A stretch of 64,000 nt of DNA from assembly GCF_001624705.1 (NCBI RefSeq), contig NZ_JSEO01000015.1, positions 62,001-126,000 on the forward strand. Direction: 5' to 3'. Made by a program: the position numbers and the translations under genes. Shown one piece after another: positions 23,861 to 32,402 of this stretch; the first letter of the stretch is position 1; each line of letters starts with the position of its first letter. The notes under the pieces were generated by a model, which saw nothing but the letters and a program-made list of their open reading frames with translations, ran no database searches and was not told the origin of the DNA. The DNA comes from Marinomonas sp. SBI8L (GTDB lineage Bacteria > Pseudomonadota > Gammaproteobacteria > Pseudomonadales > Marinomonadaceae).

Positions 23861-26023
23861 TCAGCTAAATGTGAAACCTGCTTTTGTCATAGGAAGATCC
23901 GTAATTCGCACACCCGTGACAGCATAAATTGCGTTAGCAATCGCTGGTCCTGTTGGTGGAACGGCAGGTTCTCCTACACCCGTTGGTGCTTCGTTCGAGC
24001 GAACAATCTCAACCTCTATCTCTGGCATATCGCCAAAGCGGGTCGGTTGATATTGTGGGAAGTTAGCTTCAATTACTTCGCCTTTATCCAGTGTTACCTC
24101 ATTACGAGCAATGGCACCTAGCGCAAAGCCTGCGCCCCCTTCCATTTGAGCCTTAATGACATCTGGGTTAATGGCAACACCACAATCAACGGCGATGTAA
24201 AGCTTATCAACATGAACTTGCTTGGCTTTTACACTGACATCAGCCACTACCGCAACATAGGTATTAAAGGAGAAGTGGGATGCAAAACCGCGTTTATCGC
24301 CCTCTTTCCAATTCGCCATGTCGCGAGCTGTTTTAATGGTGTTCGCCATTCGTTGACCTTTTGCGTCTGCCTGATCAAGCAAACTTAATCTAAGCTCAAC
24401 AGGGTCACGCTTAGCTTTTGCTGCTGCCATATCTATCAAGCTTTCCATGACAAACGCCGTATGAGAATGGCCAACTGAACGCCACCAAAGCACAGGAATC
24501 ACAGACTTAAAGTCACTTACACCCATAGACATGTTAGGCACTTGGTATAAGGTGTCTGATAGACCTTCGACACTGGTATGGTCGATACCGTTATGAACCA
24601 CCATGGCTTCAAACGGTGTGCCCTTCATAATAGGTTGAGCAGCAACGTGGTGGTCCCAGCCTAGTAGCTGACCGTTTGCATCCAGACCAATTTTCGCTCT
24701 GTGCATAGACATAGGACGGTAATAACCACCACGGATATCGTCTTCACGGCTCCAAACAAGTTTAACCGGCGTTTGTCCACCATAAGCTTGGAATGCCAAT
24801 GCAGCTTCTACATGGTAATCCGAATTTACATTGGCACGACGACCAAATGAACCACCCGCGTAGAAGGTTTTCACCTCAACTTGTGACTGCTCTAATCCTA
24901 AGACATAAGCAACTACACCTTGTACTAAACTTGGGCCTTGGCAACCATCATGGAATCTCACTCCATTAGCTGTTTTTTCAATGACACAGTTTAAAGGCTC
25001 CATTGGGGCATGGGATAAGAAAGGAAATTGGAAATCCGCTTCAACCAAATGCTCGGCATCTTGCATGGCTGTATTGGCAGCTTCTTTCGTTGTCGGTAAA
25101 CCATTAAACATGGCGGGTTCGTCGACAAGTTTTTTATACTCAGCGCGCATTTCTTCTGTGCCACGGGTTTCTGCACCAGAGAAGTCCCAGCTTACTTTCA
25201 ATGCATCTCTTGCTTTGAAAGCCGCCCAAGTGTTTTTCGCATAAACAGCTACACCTGCTTTGTTAGCAAGTACTTTAGCATCGACAAAACCACCTATTTT
25301 TTTAGCGTCATCTAGATTAAATGAACTTACCTTGCCACCGAATTTAGGTGAACGATGAATCGCTACATACAGCATGCCAGGTAGTTTCACGTCCATGGCA
25401 AACATAGCTTGGCCAGTGGTTTTTGCTTGAGAATCCTTACGTGGCAGTTTGAGCTTACCTATCAGGTTAAACTGATCAGGCGTTTTAGTAACAGGTTTAT
25501 CATTTAGCTTAAGCGCCATAGCTTCTTTTATAAACTCGCCAAAGTGAGCCGTTTTATTGCCAGCACTGATCACACCATTACGGATTTGAATTTGATTTGG
25601 GCTAACACCCCATGCGGTACTTGCAGATCTCACTAATAGATCTCTTGCCATGGCACCGGCTTCACGATATTGCATGTAAGAGTTCGCAATGGCAGTAGAG
25701 CCCCCAGTTAACTGAGCACCAAAGAAAAGGTTTTTGTAACGAATGCCGTCAGCTGGTGCGAAGTCTATTTTCATTTTTTGCCAATCGGCATCTAATTCTT
25801 CTGCTACCAAAGTCGTTAGGCCTGTTGTTGTTCCTTGGCCCATTTCAAAATGTTTGATAACAACCGTGACTTCGCCATCTTGATTGATACTAACAAAAGG
25901 GTTTACCACAATATCACTTGAACCTACGGCCAGCAGTCCACCAGCATTTAAGCCTACCATCATCACAGCAGAACCCGCTGCTGCTGACTTTAAGAAACCT
26001 CGTCTTGAAATAGTCTGACTCAT
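23861..26023 (-). CDS. molybdenum hydroxylase large subunit, IorB-like, Tat-exported
   Basis: A 720-residue protein. The start at 26023 has GGAGG upstream and opens with a twin-arginine signal (SRRGFLKSAAAG), which puts the enzyme in the periplasm. The xanthine-dehydrogenase molybdopterin domain has GQGTTTGLTTLVAEEL, the cofactor stretch GGSFGRRA, and GVGEPAVPPTGPAIANA near the end with the catalytic Glu. The closest type is the beta subunit of isoquinoline 1-oxidoreductase, or an aldehyde dehydrogenase of the same group. Its small Fe-S partner is encoded one base upstream. No cytochrome subunit is in the operon. Confidence 0.88.
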   Translation of the reverse strand: MSQTISRRGFLKSAAAGSAVMMVGLNAGGLLAVGSSDIVVNPFVSINQDGEVTVVIKHFEMGQGTTTGLTTLVAEELDADWQKMKIDFAPADGIRYKNLFFGAQLTGGSTAIANSYMQYREAGAMARDLLVRSASTAWGVSPNQIQIRNGVISAGNKTAHFGEFIKEAMALKLNDKPVTKTPDQFNLIGKLKLPRKDSQAKTTGQAMFAMDVKLPGMLYVAIHRSPKFGGKVSSFNLDDAKKIGGFVDAKVLANKAGVAVYAKNTWAAFKARDALKVSWDFSGAETRGTEEMRAEYKKLVDEPAMFNGLPTTKEAANTAMQDAEHLVEADFQFPFLSHAPMEPLNCVIEKTANGVRFHDGCQGPSLVQGVVAYVLGLEQSQVEVKTFYAGGSFGRRANVNSDYHVEAALAFQAYGGQTPVKLVWSREDDIRGGYYRPMSMHRAKIGLDANGQLLGWDHHVAAQPIMKGTPFEAMVVHNGIDHTSVEGLSDTLYQVPNMSMGVSDFKSVIPVLWWRSVGHSHTAFVMESLIDMAAAKAKRDPVELRLSLLDQADAKGQRMANTIKTARDMANWKEGDKRGFASHFSFNTYVAVVADVSVKAKQVHVDKLYIAVDCGVAINPDVIKAQMEGGAGFALGAIARNEVTLDKGEVIEANFPQYQPTRFGDMPEIEVEIVRSNEAPTGVGEPAVPPTGPAIANAIYAVTGVRITDLPMTKAGFTFS

Positions 26024-26024
26024 C

Positions 26025-26486
26025 TTATGCCTCCAAGTTTTTAGCTGCGGTTTTAATCGCGTCTTTAATACGCACATAGGTGGCACAACGGCACACATTA
26101 CCTTGCATTGCAGCTTCTATTTCGGCATCTGATGGTGATGGGTTTTGTTTTAGTAAACCCACAGCAGACATGATTTGACCAGATTGGCAGTAACCACATT
26201 GCACAACGTCTTTTTCATTCCATGCGGCCTGTACTACTTTGGCGGTTTTATCTTCTAGGCCTTCGATTGTGGTGATTTCATTTTCGCCAACTGCATCAAT
26301 CGGGAAAGAACAAGAGCGAATTGGCGCACCTTGGAAGTGCACAGTACAGGCGCCACATGCAGCCACACCACAACCGAATTTTGTACCCGTTAGATCTAGC
26401 TCATCACGAATAACCCATAACAAAGGTGTCCCTGGTTCTGCTTCGACTTCTTGTGCTTTTCCGTTAACTTTTAATTTGTATAACAT
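26025..26486 (-). CDS. (2Fe-2S) subunit of molybdenum hydroxylase, IorA-like
   Basis: A 153-residue protein; the ATG at 26486 is chosen because GGGAG sits just upstream. It carries a plant-type [2Fe-2S] cluster motif (CGCGVAACGAC) and a second cluster in a C-terminal helical domain (CGYCQSG and CRC). It has no signal of its own, as expected if it is co-exported with the Tat-bearing large subunit. First gene of the four-gene operon iorA-iorB-xdhC-mocA-like. It passes electrons from the molybdenum site to an acceptor not encoded here. Confidence 0.9.
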   Translation of the reverse strand: MLYKLKVNGKAQEVEAEPGTPLLWVIRDELDLTGTKFGCGVAACGACTVHFQGAPIRSCSFPIDAVGENEITTIEGLEDKTAKVVQAAWNEKDVVQCGYCQSGQIMSAVGLLKQNPSPSDAEIEAAMQGNVCRCATYVRIKDAIKTAAKNLEA

Positions 26487-26757
26487 ACCGTCTCCCATGC
26501 CTGTTTAACCAAATACCACCCAAACCTGCCCGTTCTTTATTTTGGTGATGTTTAATAAGTGTCTGTTATGTGAAATGCTCGTCCCTTATAAAGAGCGCCA
26601 TTACAACTTAGTTCATACTAGAGGCTTTAGCTGAAGAGAACTTATCAAATACTCTAAAACACCTGCCTAATTCTCCAGAGAGATTGTGTCCAGTGTGCTT
26701 TATGGCAAAAATTTCAATATACTTTTTATTTCCTAACACAGATGAAACAGGCCCAAA

Positions 26758-27639
26758 ATGACATTAACCGAGCTGTTAGCATTAGCGACGAATTACATGG
26801 AATCTCAGTCAATGGGTAACGATGAGCTGCTATCACCTATCCCTGATTTCTTTGTGCATCAGTCGAAAAAGCCAACTCAATTAAATGCCTGCTTTTATCA
26901 CCCTATTGCCTGCATCATTCTGCAAGGGAGTAAGGAAGCTATTGTTGGGGATGAGAAAATATCTTATCGGGCTGGCATGTCATTAATTGCTAGCCATAGC
27001 GTACCCGCCTTTTCTCGTATTGTTGAAGCGAGCGAGGAAGCTCCTTATATTGGCCTCGCCATCTGTTTAGATTTGGGCATACTTCGCAGCTTGCAGCGTG
27101 AAATGGGCGAACCTGAGATTCTCGATAAAGAGTTCAAGCCTTTAAGTACAGCGCAATCCACCAATGAACTAATTGATGCCATGGGCCGCTATTTGGCCTT
27201 AGAAGGTAAACCTTTAGAAATGAAGGTGATGGGGCCATTAATTTTAAAAGAAATTCACTTTTTATTATTAAAGTCATCCAATGGCAATATGTTACGACAC
27301 CTGGCAGGGCAAGACAGCCACGTAAGCAAAGTCACTCAAGCTATTGAGGAAATCCGCACCAATTTTAAAGTTACCTTATCTGTCCCAGAGTTGGCTAAAA
27401 AGGTGGGAATGAGCACTTCTTCGTTTTACGAGCACTTTAAGCAAATCACTAAATCAACCCCTTTACAGTATCAAAAAGAATTAAGGCTAATAGAAGCACA
27501 ACGTTTGATTAGAGAGGAACAAGCCTCTGTCTCTAGTGCGGCATTTGAAGTTGGTTATGAGAGCCCAACTCAATTTAGTCGAGAATACTCTCGTAAGTTT
27601 GGCAATAGCCCAAGACAAGAGTTAGCCGTGCTTAGCTAA
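26758..27639 (+). CDS. AraC-type regulator (AraC_N)
   Basis: A 293-residue regulator. Residues 1-190 are an AraC_N sensor (ACFYHPIACIILQGSKEAI, SHSVPAFSRIVEASEE) and residues 195-293 hold two helix-turn-helices (LSVPELAKKVGMSTSSFYEH; SSAAFEVGYESPTQFSREY). It diverges from the molybdenum hydroxylase operon across a 271-bp gap and is its probable controller. AraC_N regulators commonly govern aldehyde- or ketone-handling enzymes. The truncated gene at 1-542 is of the same subfamily. Confidence 0.88.
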   Translation: MTLTELLALATNYMESQSMGNDELLSPIPDFFVHQSKKPTQLNACFYHPIACIILQGSKEAIVGDEKISYRAGMSLIASHSVPAFSRIVEASEEAPYIGLAICLDLGILRSLQREMGEPEILDKEFKPLSTAQSTNELIDAMGRYLALEGKPLEMKVMGPLILKEIHFLLLKSSNGNMLRHLAGQDSHVSKVTQAIEEIRTNFKVTLSVPELAKKVGMSTSSFYEHFKQITKSTPLQYQKELRLIEAQRLIREEQASVSSAAFEVGYESPTQFSREYSRKFGNSPRQELAVLS

Positions 27640-27654
27640 AAATCAAACTAAAAA

Positions 27655-28590
27655 TTAGCTAAGCACGCTCTCATCAAGAATCTTTTTTTCCACTAACTGG
27701 CTTAATAAGTCACGACTCTTTTCTCTTAGCCTGTCTCTTAGTAACCGGACTGCGGGTGAAATAGATTGCTTGCTTGGGCAAATGAGCCAAAGCTCTGTTG
27801 GCGTCGGATGATACTCAGGCATGATATTCACCACTCTTTGCGCTAATAAATCTGCCGCCATATCTAAACTAGATTTAACCGCTATACCCTTACTTGCCAC
27901 ACACCAACGCCTTACAAGGTCACCATCGTTAGAGATACGGTTACCTTTAACCTTCATTTTAATGTCGTTATTTTCATGCCTAAAATTCCAGACATCATAA
28001 ACTACATCCTGTAACTGGTAATGCAAACTATTATGTTCAGAGAGCTCATGGGGATGTTTGGGTGTGCCGTGTTGAGTGAGATATTCATGAGTTGCACAGG
28101 TTAGCCTTGGCACATTGCAAATTTTAAAGCCGTAAAGGTTAGAATCATCAGGAAAGCCATAACGCAAAGCAATATCAACAGAGTCTCGGTAGAAATCGAT
28201 ATTAGAGTCGCTAATATTTGTTCTCAAGCTTAAATCTGGGTAATCATCCATAAATTCATCAAGCCAAGGAATCACAAGGTTACGACCTAAATCCGATGAG
28301 ACAGCAAGCCTTAGCTCGCCTTCAACTATATCTTGGCCATCTTTCATATTTTGCTTAGCTTGGGACAATATCTGTAAAGCCTGCTGACATTGGGGAATAT
28401 ACTTTTCACCCGCACTTGAGATTCTAAGCTGCCTTGTTGTTCTCACAAACAAAGACACACCGAGCTCAGCCTCTACTCGTTTTAATGCCGCACTTGCTGT
28501 GCCTGTGCGCATATCTAGGCTGGTTGCCGCTGCGGTTATACTACGAAATTCCGCCACTTTCAGGACCACATGTAAATCTTCTAAAAGCAT
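27655..28590 (-). CDS. LysR-type regulator
   Basis: A 311-residue LysR protein. The ATG at 28590 fits the family start (LLEDLHVVLKVAEFRSITAAA). The effector domain runs from about residue 90. It is convergent with the AraC gene and diverges from the zinc-type dehydrogenase gene with a 118-bp gap, so it probably regulates that gene and the following monooxygenase. This subgroup (often next to quinone reductase/ABM genes) responds to electrophiles or quinones in other bacteria. Confidence 0.83.
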   Translation of the reverse strand: MLLEDLHVVLKVAEFRSITAAATSLDMRTGTASAALKRVEAELGVSLFVRTTRQLRISSAGEKYIPQCQQALQILSQAKQNMKDGQDIVEGELRLAVSSDLGRNLVIPWLDEFMDDYPDLSLRTNISDSNIDFYRDSVDIALRYGFPDDSNLYGFKICNVPRLTCATHEYLTQHGTPKHPHELSEHNSLHYQLQDVVYDVWNFRHENNDIKMKVKGNRISNDGDLVRRWCVASKGIAVKSSLDMAADLLAQRVVNIMPEYHPTPTELWLICPSKQSISPAVRLLRDRLREKSRDLLSQLVEKKILDESVLS

Positions 28591-28708
28591 ATTATCCAAA
28601 ATTATTAGAAAAAGATTCAATTATTATCCTGTTTATCTATCAATATGCAATCCCTATCATGTGCTCATCAGTTCAGTAAACGAACTCAAAATTCGAAGGA
28701 GAAACACA

Positions 28709-29734
28709 ATGAAAGCGATCGGTTATAAAGCGTCTTTACCTATTTCAGATGCGAACTCTTTGGTAGATATTGAAGTAGCACAACCTAAGGCTACAGGTCA
28801 TGATTTATTAGTTAAAATTGACGCAATTGCAGTGAACCCTGTTGATTGCAAGATACGTCAGAATGTTGCGCCAGAAGGTGATGAGCATAAAATTATTGGT
28901 TGGGATGCTGTCGGTGAAGTGGTTGCAACAGGCGAAGCCACTAGCCTTTTTAAACCCGGTGATAAAGTGTTTTACGCCGGCGATCTCACTCGTTCTGGTA
29001 GTAATTCTGAATTCCAACTTGTTGATGAACGTATTGTTGGCCATAAGCCGAAAAGTTTGAATAATGCTGAAGCTGCCGCTTTACCATTAACCGCCATTAC
29101 AGCCTATGAATTACTATTTGATCGCCTTGCAATCAAAACCCAAGCACCTGGCACAAATACAGTATCTGACGAAGTTATTCTCGTGGTTGGAGCGGCAGGC
29201 GGTGTGGGTTCTATCTTGATTCAACTGGCTAAAGCAATTTCTGGTGCAACCATTATTGGTACCGCATCACGTGAATCCTCTAAAGCTTGGGTGAAAGAGT
29301 TAGGCGCTGATTATGTGATTGACCATACGAAAGATCTAGCAGATCAAATTAATAATCTTGAAATTGGCCCTGTTACCCATGTTGCTAGTTTAAATAGCAC
29401 GGATAGCTACTTTGAAACCTATACCGAAATTTTAAAACCTTTTGGCAAAATTGCTCTCATTGATGACCCAGCAATCCTTGATGTTTCCAAGATGAAGCGC
29501 AAAAGTTTGTCACTTCATTGGGAGTTTATGTACACCCACTCTATGTTCCAAACAGAAGACATGAACAAGCAAAACCTGTTGCTTAATAAAGTCGCAGACC
29601 TTGTAGATCAAGGATTTATTAAAACCACAGTGAATAAGCAATTAAGCCCGATTAATGCAGCAAACCTAAGAGCAGCTCATGAAGCAATTGAGTCAGGCCA
29701 ATCTATCGGCAAGATTGTTCTGGAAGGCTTCTAA
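28709..29734 (+). CDS. zinc-type alcohol dehydrogenase-like / quinone oxidoreductase family protein
   Basis: A 341-residue medium-chain dehydrogenase/reductase. AAGGAG before the ATG at 28709 fixes the start. The N-terminal GroES-like domain has VNPVDCKIRQ; the NADPH Rossmann site is VVGAAGGVGSILIQLAK. The zinc-ligating residues of true alcohol dehydrogenases are not seen, as in the quinone reductase/enoyl reductase branch. The downstream quinol monooxygenase-like gene (57 bases on) suggests a shared role in quinone or reactive carbonyl detoxification. Confidence 0.85.
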   Translation: MKAIGYKASLPISDANSLVDIEVAQPKATGHDLLVKIDAIAVNPVDCKIRQNVAPEGDEHKIIGWDAVGEVVATGEATSLFKPGDKVFYAGDLTRSGSNSEFQLVDERIVGHKPKSLNNAEAAALPLTAITAYELLFDRLAIKTQAPGTNTVSDEVILVVGAAGGVGSILIQLAKAISGATIIGTASRESSKAWVKELGADYVIDHTKDLADQINNLEIGPVTHVASLNSTDSYFETYTEILKPFGKIALIDDPAILDVSKMKRKSLSLHWEFMYTHSMFQTEDMNKQNLLLNKVADLVDQGFIKTTVNKQLSPINAANLRAAHEAIESGQSIGKIVLEGF

Positions 29735-29791
29735 ACCTGTTTGATCAAAACGTTTTACAATTATTTAAAATTAAATTGAAAGGAATTAAAA

Positions 29792-30082
29792 ATGGCTAAG
29801 CTAACGATTGTTGCCAATATCAAAGCACATGAAGATAAAATTGAATTAGTAAAAGCAGAGCTTTTAAAATTGATTGACGCCACTCGTGCGGAAGAAGGTT
29901 GCATTAACTATGACCTGCACCAAGATAACGAGAACCCTGCTCACTTTATGTTTTATGAAAGCTGGGAAACACGCGAACTTTGGCAAGCGCATATGGGCAA
30001 CCAACACTTACAAGATTATATGGTCGCTACCGAAGGCGCTGTTGTTGAGTTTACTCTTAACGAAATGAGCCAAATTGCTTAA
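29792..30082 (+). CDS. putative quinol monooxygenase, ABM domain (YgiN-like)
   Basis: A 96-residue antibiotic-biosynthesis-monooxygenase (ABM) fold protein, about the family's usual length. EEGCINYDLHQDNENP and MFYESWETRELWQAH are its signature, as in YgiN, which oxidises quinols without a cofactor. AAAGGA precedes the ATG. It forms a short operon with the dehydrogenase upstream and ends at a clear terminator. Confidence 0.88.
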   Translation: MAKLTIVANIKAHEDKIELVKAELLKLIDATRAEEGCINYDLHQDNENPAHFMFYESWETRELWQAHMGNQHLQDYMVATEGAVVEFTLNEMSQIA

Positions 30083-30116
30083 TATCTTCTAAGGTTCTTT
30101 GAAAAAAGTTCCCTAT

Positions 30117-30154
30117 AAAAGCCTGATTAACCTTTTTTGGTTATCAGGCTTTTA
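30117..30154 (+). terminator. Rho-independent terminator
   Basis: AAAAGCCTGATTAACC pairs with GGTTATCAGGCTTTT (one mismatch) around a T-rich loop, with a T-run on the plus strand and an A-run before it. It can end both the ABM operon and the convergent exported ABM gene. Confidence 0.8.
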
Positions 30155-30202
30155 TTCTGTTTCTAAGCTTGTGTTTACTAGAGAAACCCCATTTTATCTT
30201 GG

Positions 30203-30565
30203 TTAATCTCTGCGAATCACATGATACAAAGCTGGAGATGGCTTTACGCCTTCTATTCGAGGAAGGCCTGCATTCGCACGCATCGATTGAGTTGCTTTTG
30301 TATATTCCTCGACAGTGCGCCACTGGGCAACATTAATCAGCCTATATTGTGCATCTGAAGATAAGGATTGGTGTAATGCTGTCGAAATATAGCCTGGCTG
30401 TTGCTGTAAATAATCTCGAGCCTTTTCCCACATGTTAATGGTCTCTCCAAGTTGGTGCTCTGGTACTTTGAAAGAATTGATCAAGACTACATTTTCGCTT
30501 GCTACTACAAATGTAGAGAAAACACTTGATACAAGAAACATCATAGATAGAACTAAATTTTTCAT
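30203..30565 (-). CDS. exported ABM-domain protein
   Basis: A 120-residue protein with a Sec signal peptide (about 1-22, ending VVAS) and an ABM-like domain (VVLINSFKVPEHQLGETINM, QPGYISTALHQSL, INVAQWRTVEEYTKAT). The ferredoxin-like fold is that of YgiN-type monooxygenases, but export is unusual for them. A periplasmic heme- or quinone-related role is possible. Flanked by cytochrome c' and the cytoplasmic ABM gene. Confidence 0.75.
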   Translation of the reverse strand: MKNLVLSMMFLVSSVFSTFVVASENVVLINSFKVPEHQLGETINMWEKARDYLQQQPGYISTALHQSLSSDAQYRLINVAQWRTVEEYTKATQSMRANAGLPRIEGVKPSPALYHVIRRD

Positions 30566-30680
30566 CGCTATTACCTCTAAATGGCTTTTATCCTATTGGA
30601 TTTCAACCTAATTAATATTTAAATCAGACACTTAATAGTGTGCTAATTCATTACTCTATTACTGATTTTCAAAAACTGAA

Positions 30681-31106
30681 TTACCAAAGTGATCGGTATT
30701 TCATATGGCAGGAGCGACAAGAAGAGTCTGCGAGTTTAAAAGCTTGCTTAACTCTTTTTGAATCCTCATTAGAAGCCGCGTTGGACATTTGTACATATGC
30801 ACTTTCAAAACGCGATAAACGAGCGCTAAAGTCATCCCAGTTTTTCCAAATTTTGCTGCTACTTCTTCCTTTTCCACGTGTATCTTCTGGAAACAAATTA
30901 ACCAGTTGAGCAATCTGCTTCGATAAAGCATCCGCTTTAACAACCACATCAGACATTGCACCATGATCGATTAATATCTCTAACGATTCAGTGCCTTTTT
31001 CAACCTTTTTAAAAATGGTTTGCCTTTGTTCAACCTTTGCTTCCTCTGCCCCAATGGCACAGGTAAGAAAACCAAAAATGAGTCCTGCTAGAAGTTGCTT
31101 TTGCAT
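30681..31106 (-). CDS. cytochrome c'
   Basis: A 141-residue periplasmic protein with a signal peptide ending near IGA. The heme motif CRSCH is close to the C-terminus (SCRSCHMKYRSLW), the diagnostic position for cytochrome c', a four-helix bundle that binds nitric oxide. A GTG two codons upstream is an alternative start. It diverges from a cytochrome b561-type gene across 147 bases; that pairing recurs in other proteobacteria and suggests the membrane cytochrome reduces c'. Confidence 0.85.
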   Translation of the reverse strand: MQKQLLAGLIFGFLTCAIGAEEAKVEQRQTIFKKVEKGTESLEILIDHGAMSDVVVKADALSKQIAQLVNLFPEDTRGKGRSSSKIWKNWDDFSARLSRFESAYVQMSNAASNEDSKRVKQAFKLADSSCRSCHMKYRSLW

Positions 31107-31253
31107 TTTCACTTATCCAATTTATTGCTGAGATTGATCAAAAGGTAGCATGAAGAAAATTTATTTGCAAATGCAACAATAGCATTTGCTATATTTTGTT
31201 TTTTATCATTATACTGTCGCTAAATTAAGGTTTTTAGATATTTTGGAGTTGGC

Positions 31254-31886
31254 ATGATTAAAAAATGGGATCTAGCAATTAGGCTTTATCATTGGGTTCA
31301 AGCCATATTAGTAGTGCTTTTACTCTTATCTGGTTTTAGCGGGAAAGGGTCTACTCTCATTCATATTGGCGCTGGATTATTCTTAATGACATTGTTATTT
31401 TGGCGCATTTCATGGGGAGTGATTGGCAGTGAAACAGCCCGTTTCACTCACTTTTTAGCAGGACCACAAGCCATAATAAAGTATCTAAGTAGCGGCAAAA
31501 GTGAGCATGTTGGTCATAACCCTGCAGGCGCTATTATGGTGATAGTGATGCTGATACTGCTAATGTTTCAGACTACATCTGGACTTATGACAACAGATTT
31601 CATCGATGGTGTTTTTCTGGTGGGAATAGACAAACTAAATACCCTAGAAAATCTGCATAAGTTGAATGCTATCTTGTTATTAGTGCTTATTTTCATTCAT
31701 ATTCTTGCCATTATTATCTACCGATCAAAAGGCATTTTTTTGGTAAAGGCAATGATTAGTGGGTATAGTAGCAGTAATCAGAAACAGCCTTTTTTAAAAA
31801 GCAATCTCCGAGCTGGCTTAACATTATTGTTAAGCCAGCTTGTGACGATTAGCTTAATTATTACGCTGTATTTTTTAAGCTATTAA
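31254..31886 (+). CDS. cytochrome b561-family membrane protein
   Basis: A 210-residue protein with four core membrane helices and a fifth near the C-terminus. Histidines in RLYHWVQA, STLIHIGAG, ENLHKLNAI and LIFIHILA sit in the helices at positions suited to binding two b-type hemes. It should shuttle electrons between quinol and a periplasmic carrier, most simply the divergently encoded cytochrome c'. Confidence 0.83.
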   Translation: MIKKWDLAIRLYHWVQAILVVLLLLSGFSGKGSTLIHIGAGLFLMTLLFWRISWGVIGSETARFTHFLAGPQAIIKYLSSGKSEHVGHNPAGAIMVIVMLILLMFQTTSGLMTTDFIDGVFLVGIDKLNTLENLHKLNAILLLVLIFIHILAIIIYRSKGIFLVKAMISGYSSSNQKQPFLKSNLRAGLTLLLSQLVTISLIITLYFLSY

Positions 31887-31933
31887 AGACATTTAAATGG
31901 CCAAATACATTTAAATGAATTGAGACCATATTA

Positions 31934-32377
31934 ATGAGCAAAGAAGCACCAAAAACCAAACTCCCTAGACATACTAGCTTTGGTTGGTTAATCGCTGTTT
32001 TAGGCGGCCAAATGGCGAACGGTTTAGATACCAGATTAAAAGAAATAGGTCTTCATATTGGTTTATGGCCTACCTTATTTGCCCTTTGGGAAGAAGAAGG
32101 TTTAACTCAGACAGAGCTGGCCCATAGATGCCAGACAGCCCATTACACTACCACTCGCGTATTAGACTCTCTTGAAAAATTAGAGCTAGTAGAAAGAAGA
32201 GCACATCCAACTAGCAGGCGCGCTTTTCAAATATTTCTCACTGAAAAAGGTAGAAGCTTAGAAGTAGAAGGCACAAGCCGTGCAAATGAGTGTAATCAAG
32301 AATTTTTATCTGCTTTAACACCAGAAGAAAGCGACGAGCTACACAGGCTTGTCGCTAAAGTCATCAAGCAAGGTTAA
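31934..32377 (+). CDS. MarR-family regulator
   Basis: A 147-residue winged-helix protein. LTQTELAHRCQTAHYTTTRVLD is the recognition region and RRAHPTSRRAFQIFLTEKGR the wing, both typical of MarR. It begins 47 bases after the cytochrome b561 gene in the same direction and may be co-transcribed. The ligand is unknown; such factors often respond to phenolic or oxidising compounds. Confidence 0.85.
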   Translation: MSKEAPKTKLPRHTSFGWLIAVLGGQMANGLDTRLKEIGLHIGLWPTLFALWEEEGLTQTELAHRCQTAHYTTTRVLDSLEKLELVERRAHPTSRRAFQIFLTEKGRSLEVEGTSRANECNQEFLSALTPEESDELHRLVAKVIKQG

Positions 32378-32402
32378 ATCCTATTGCCCTTTTCTCATTA
32401 GC

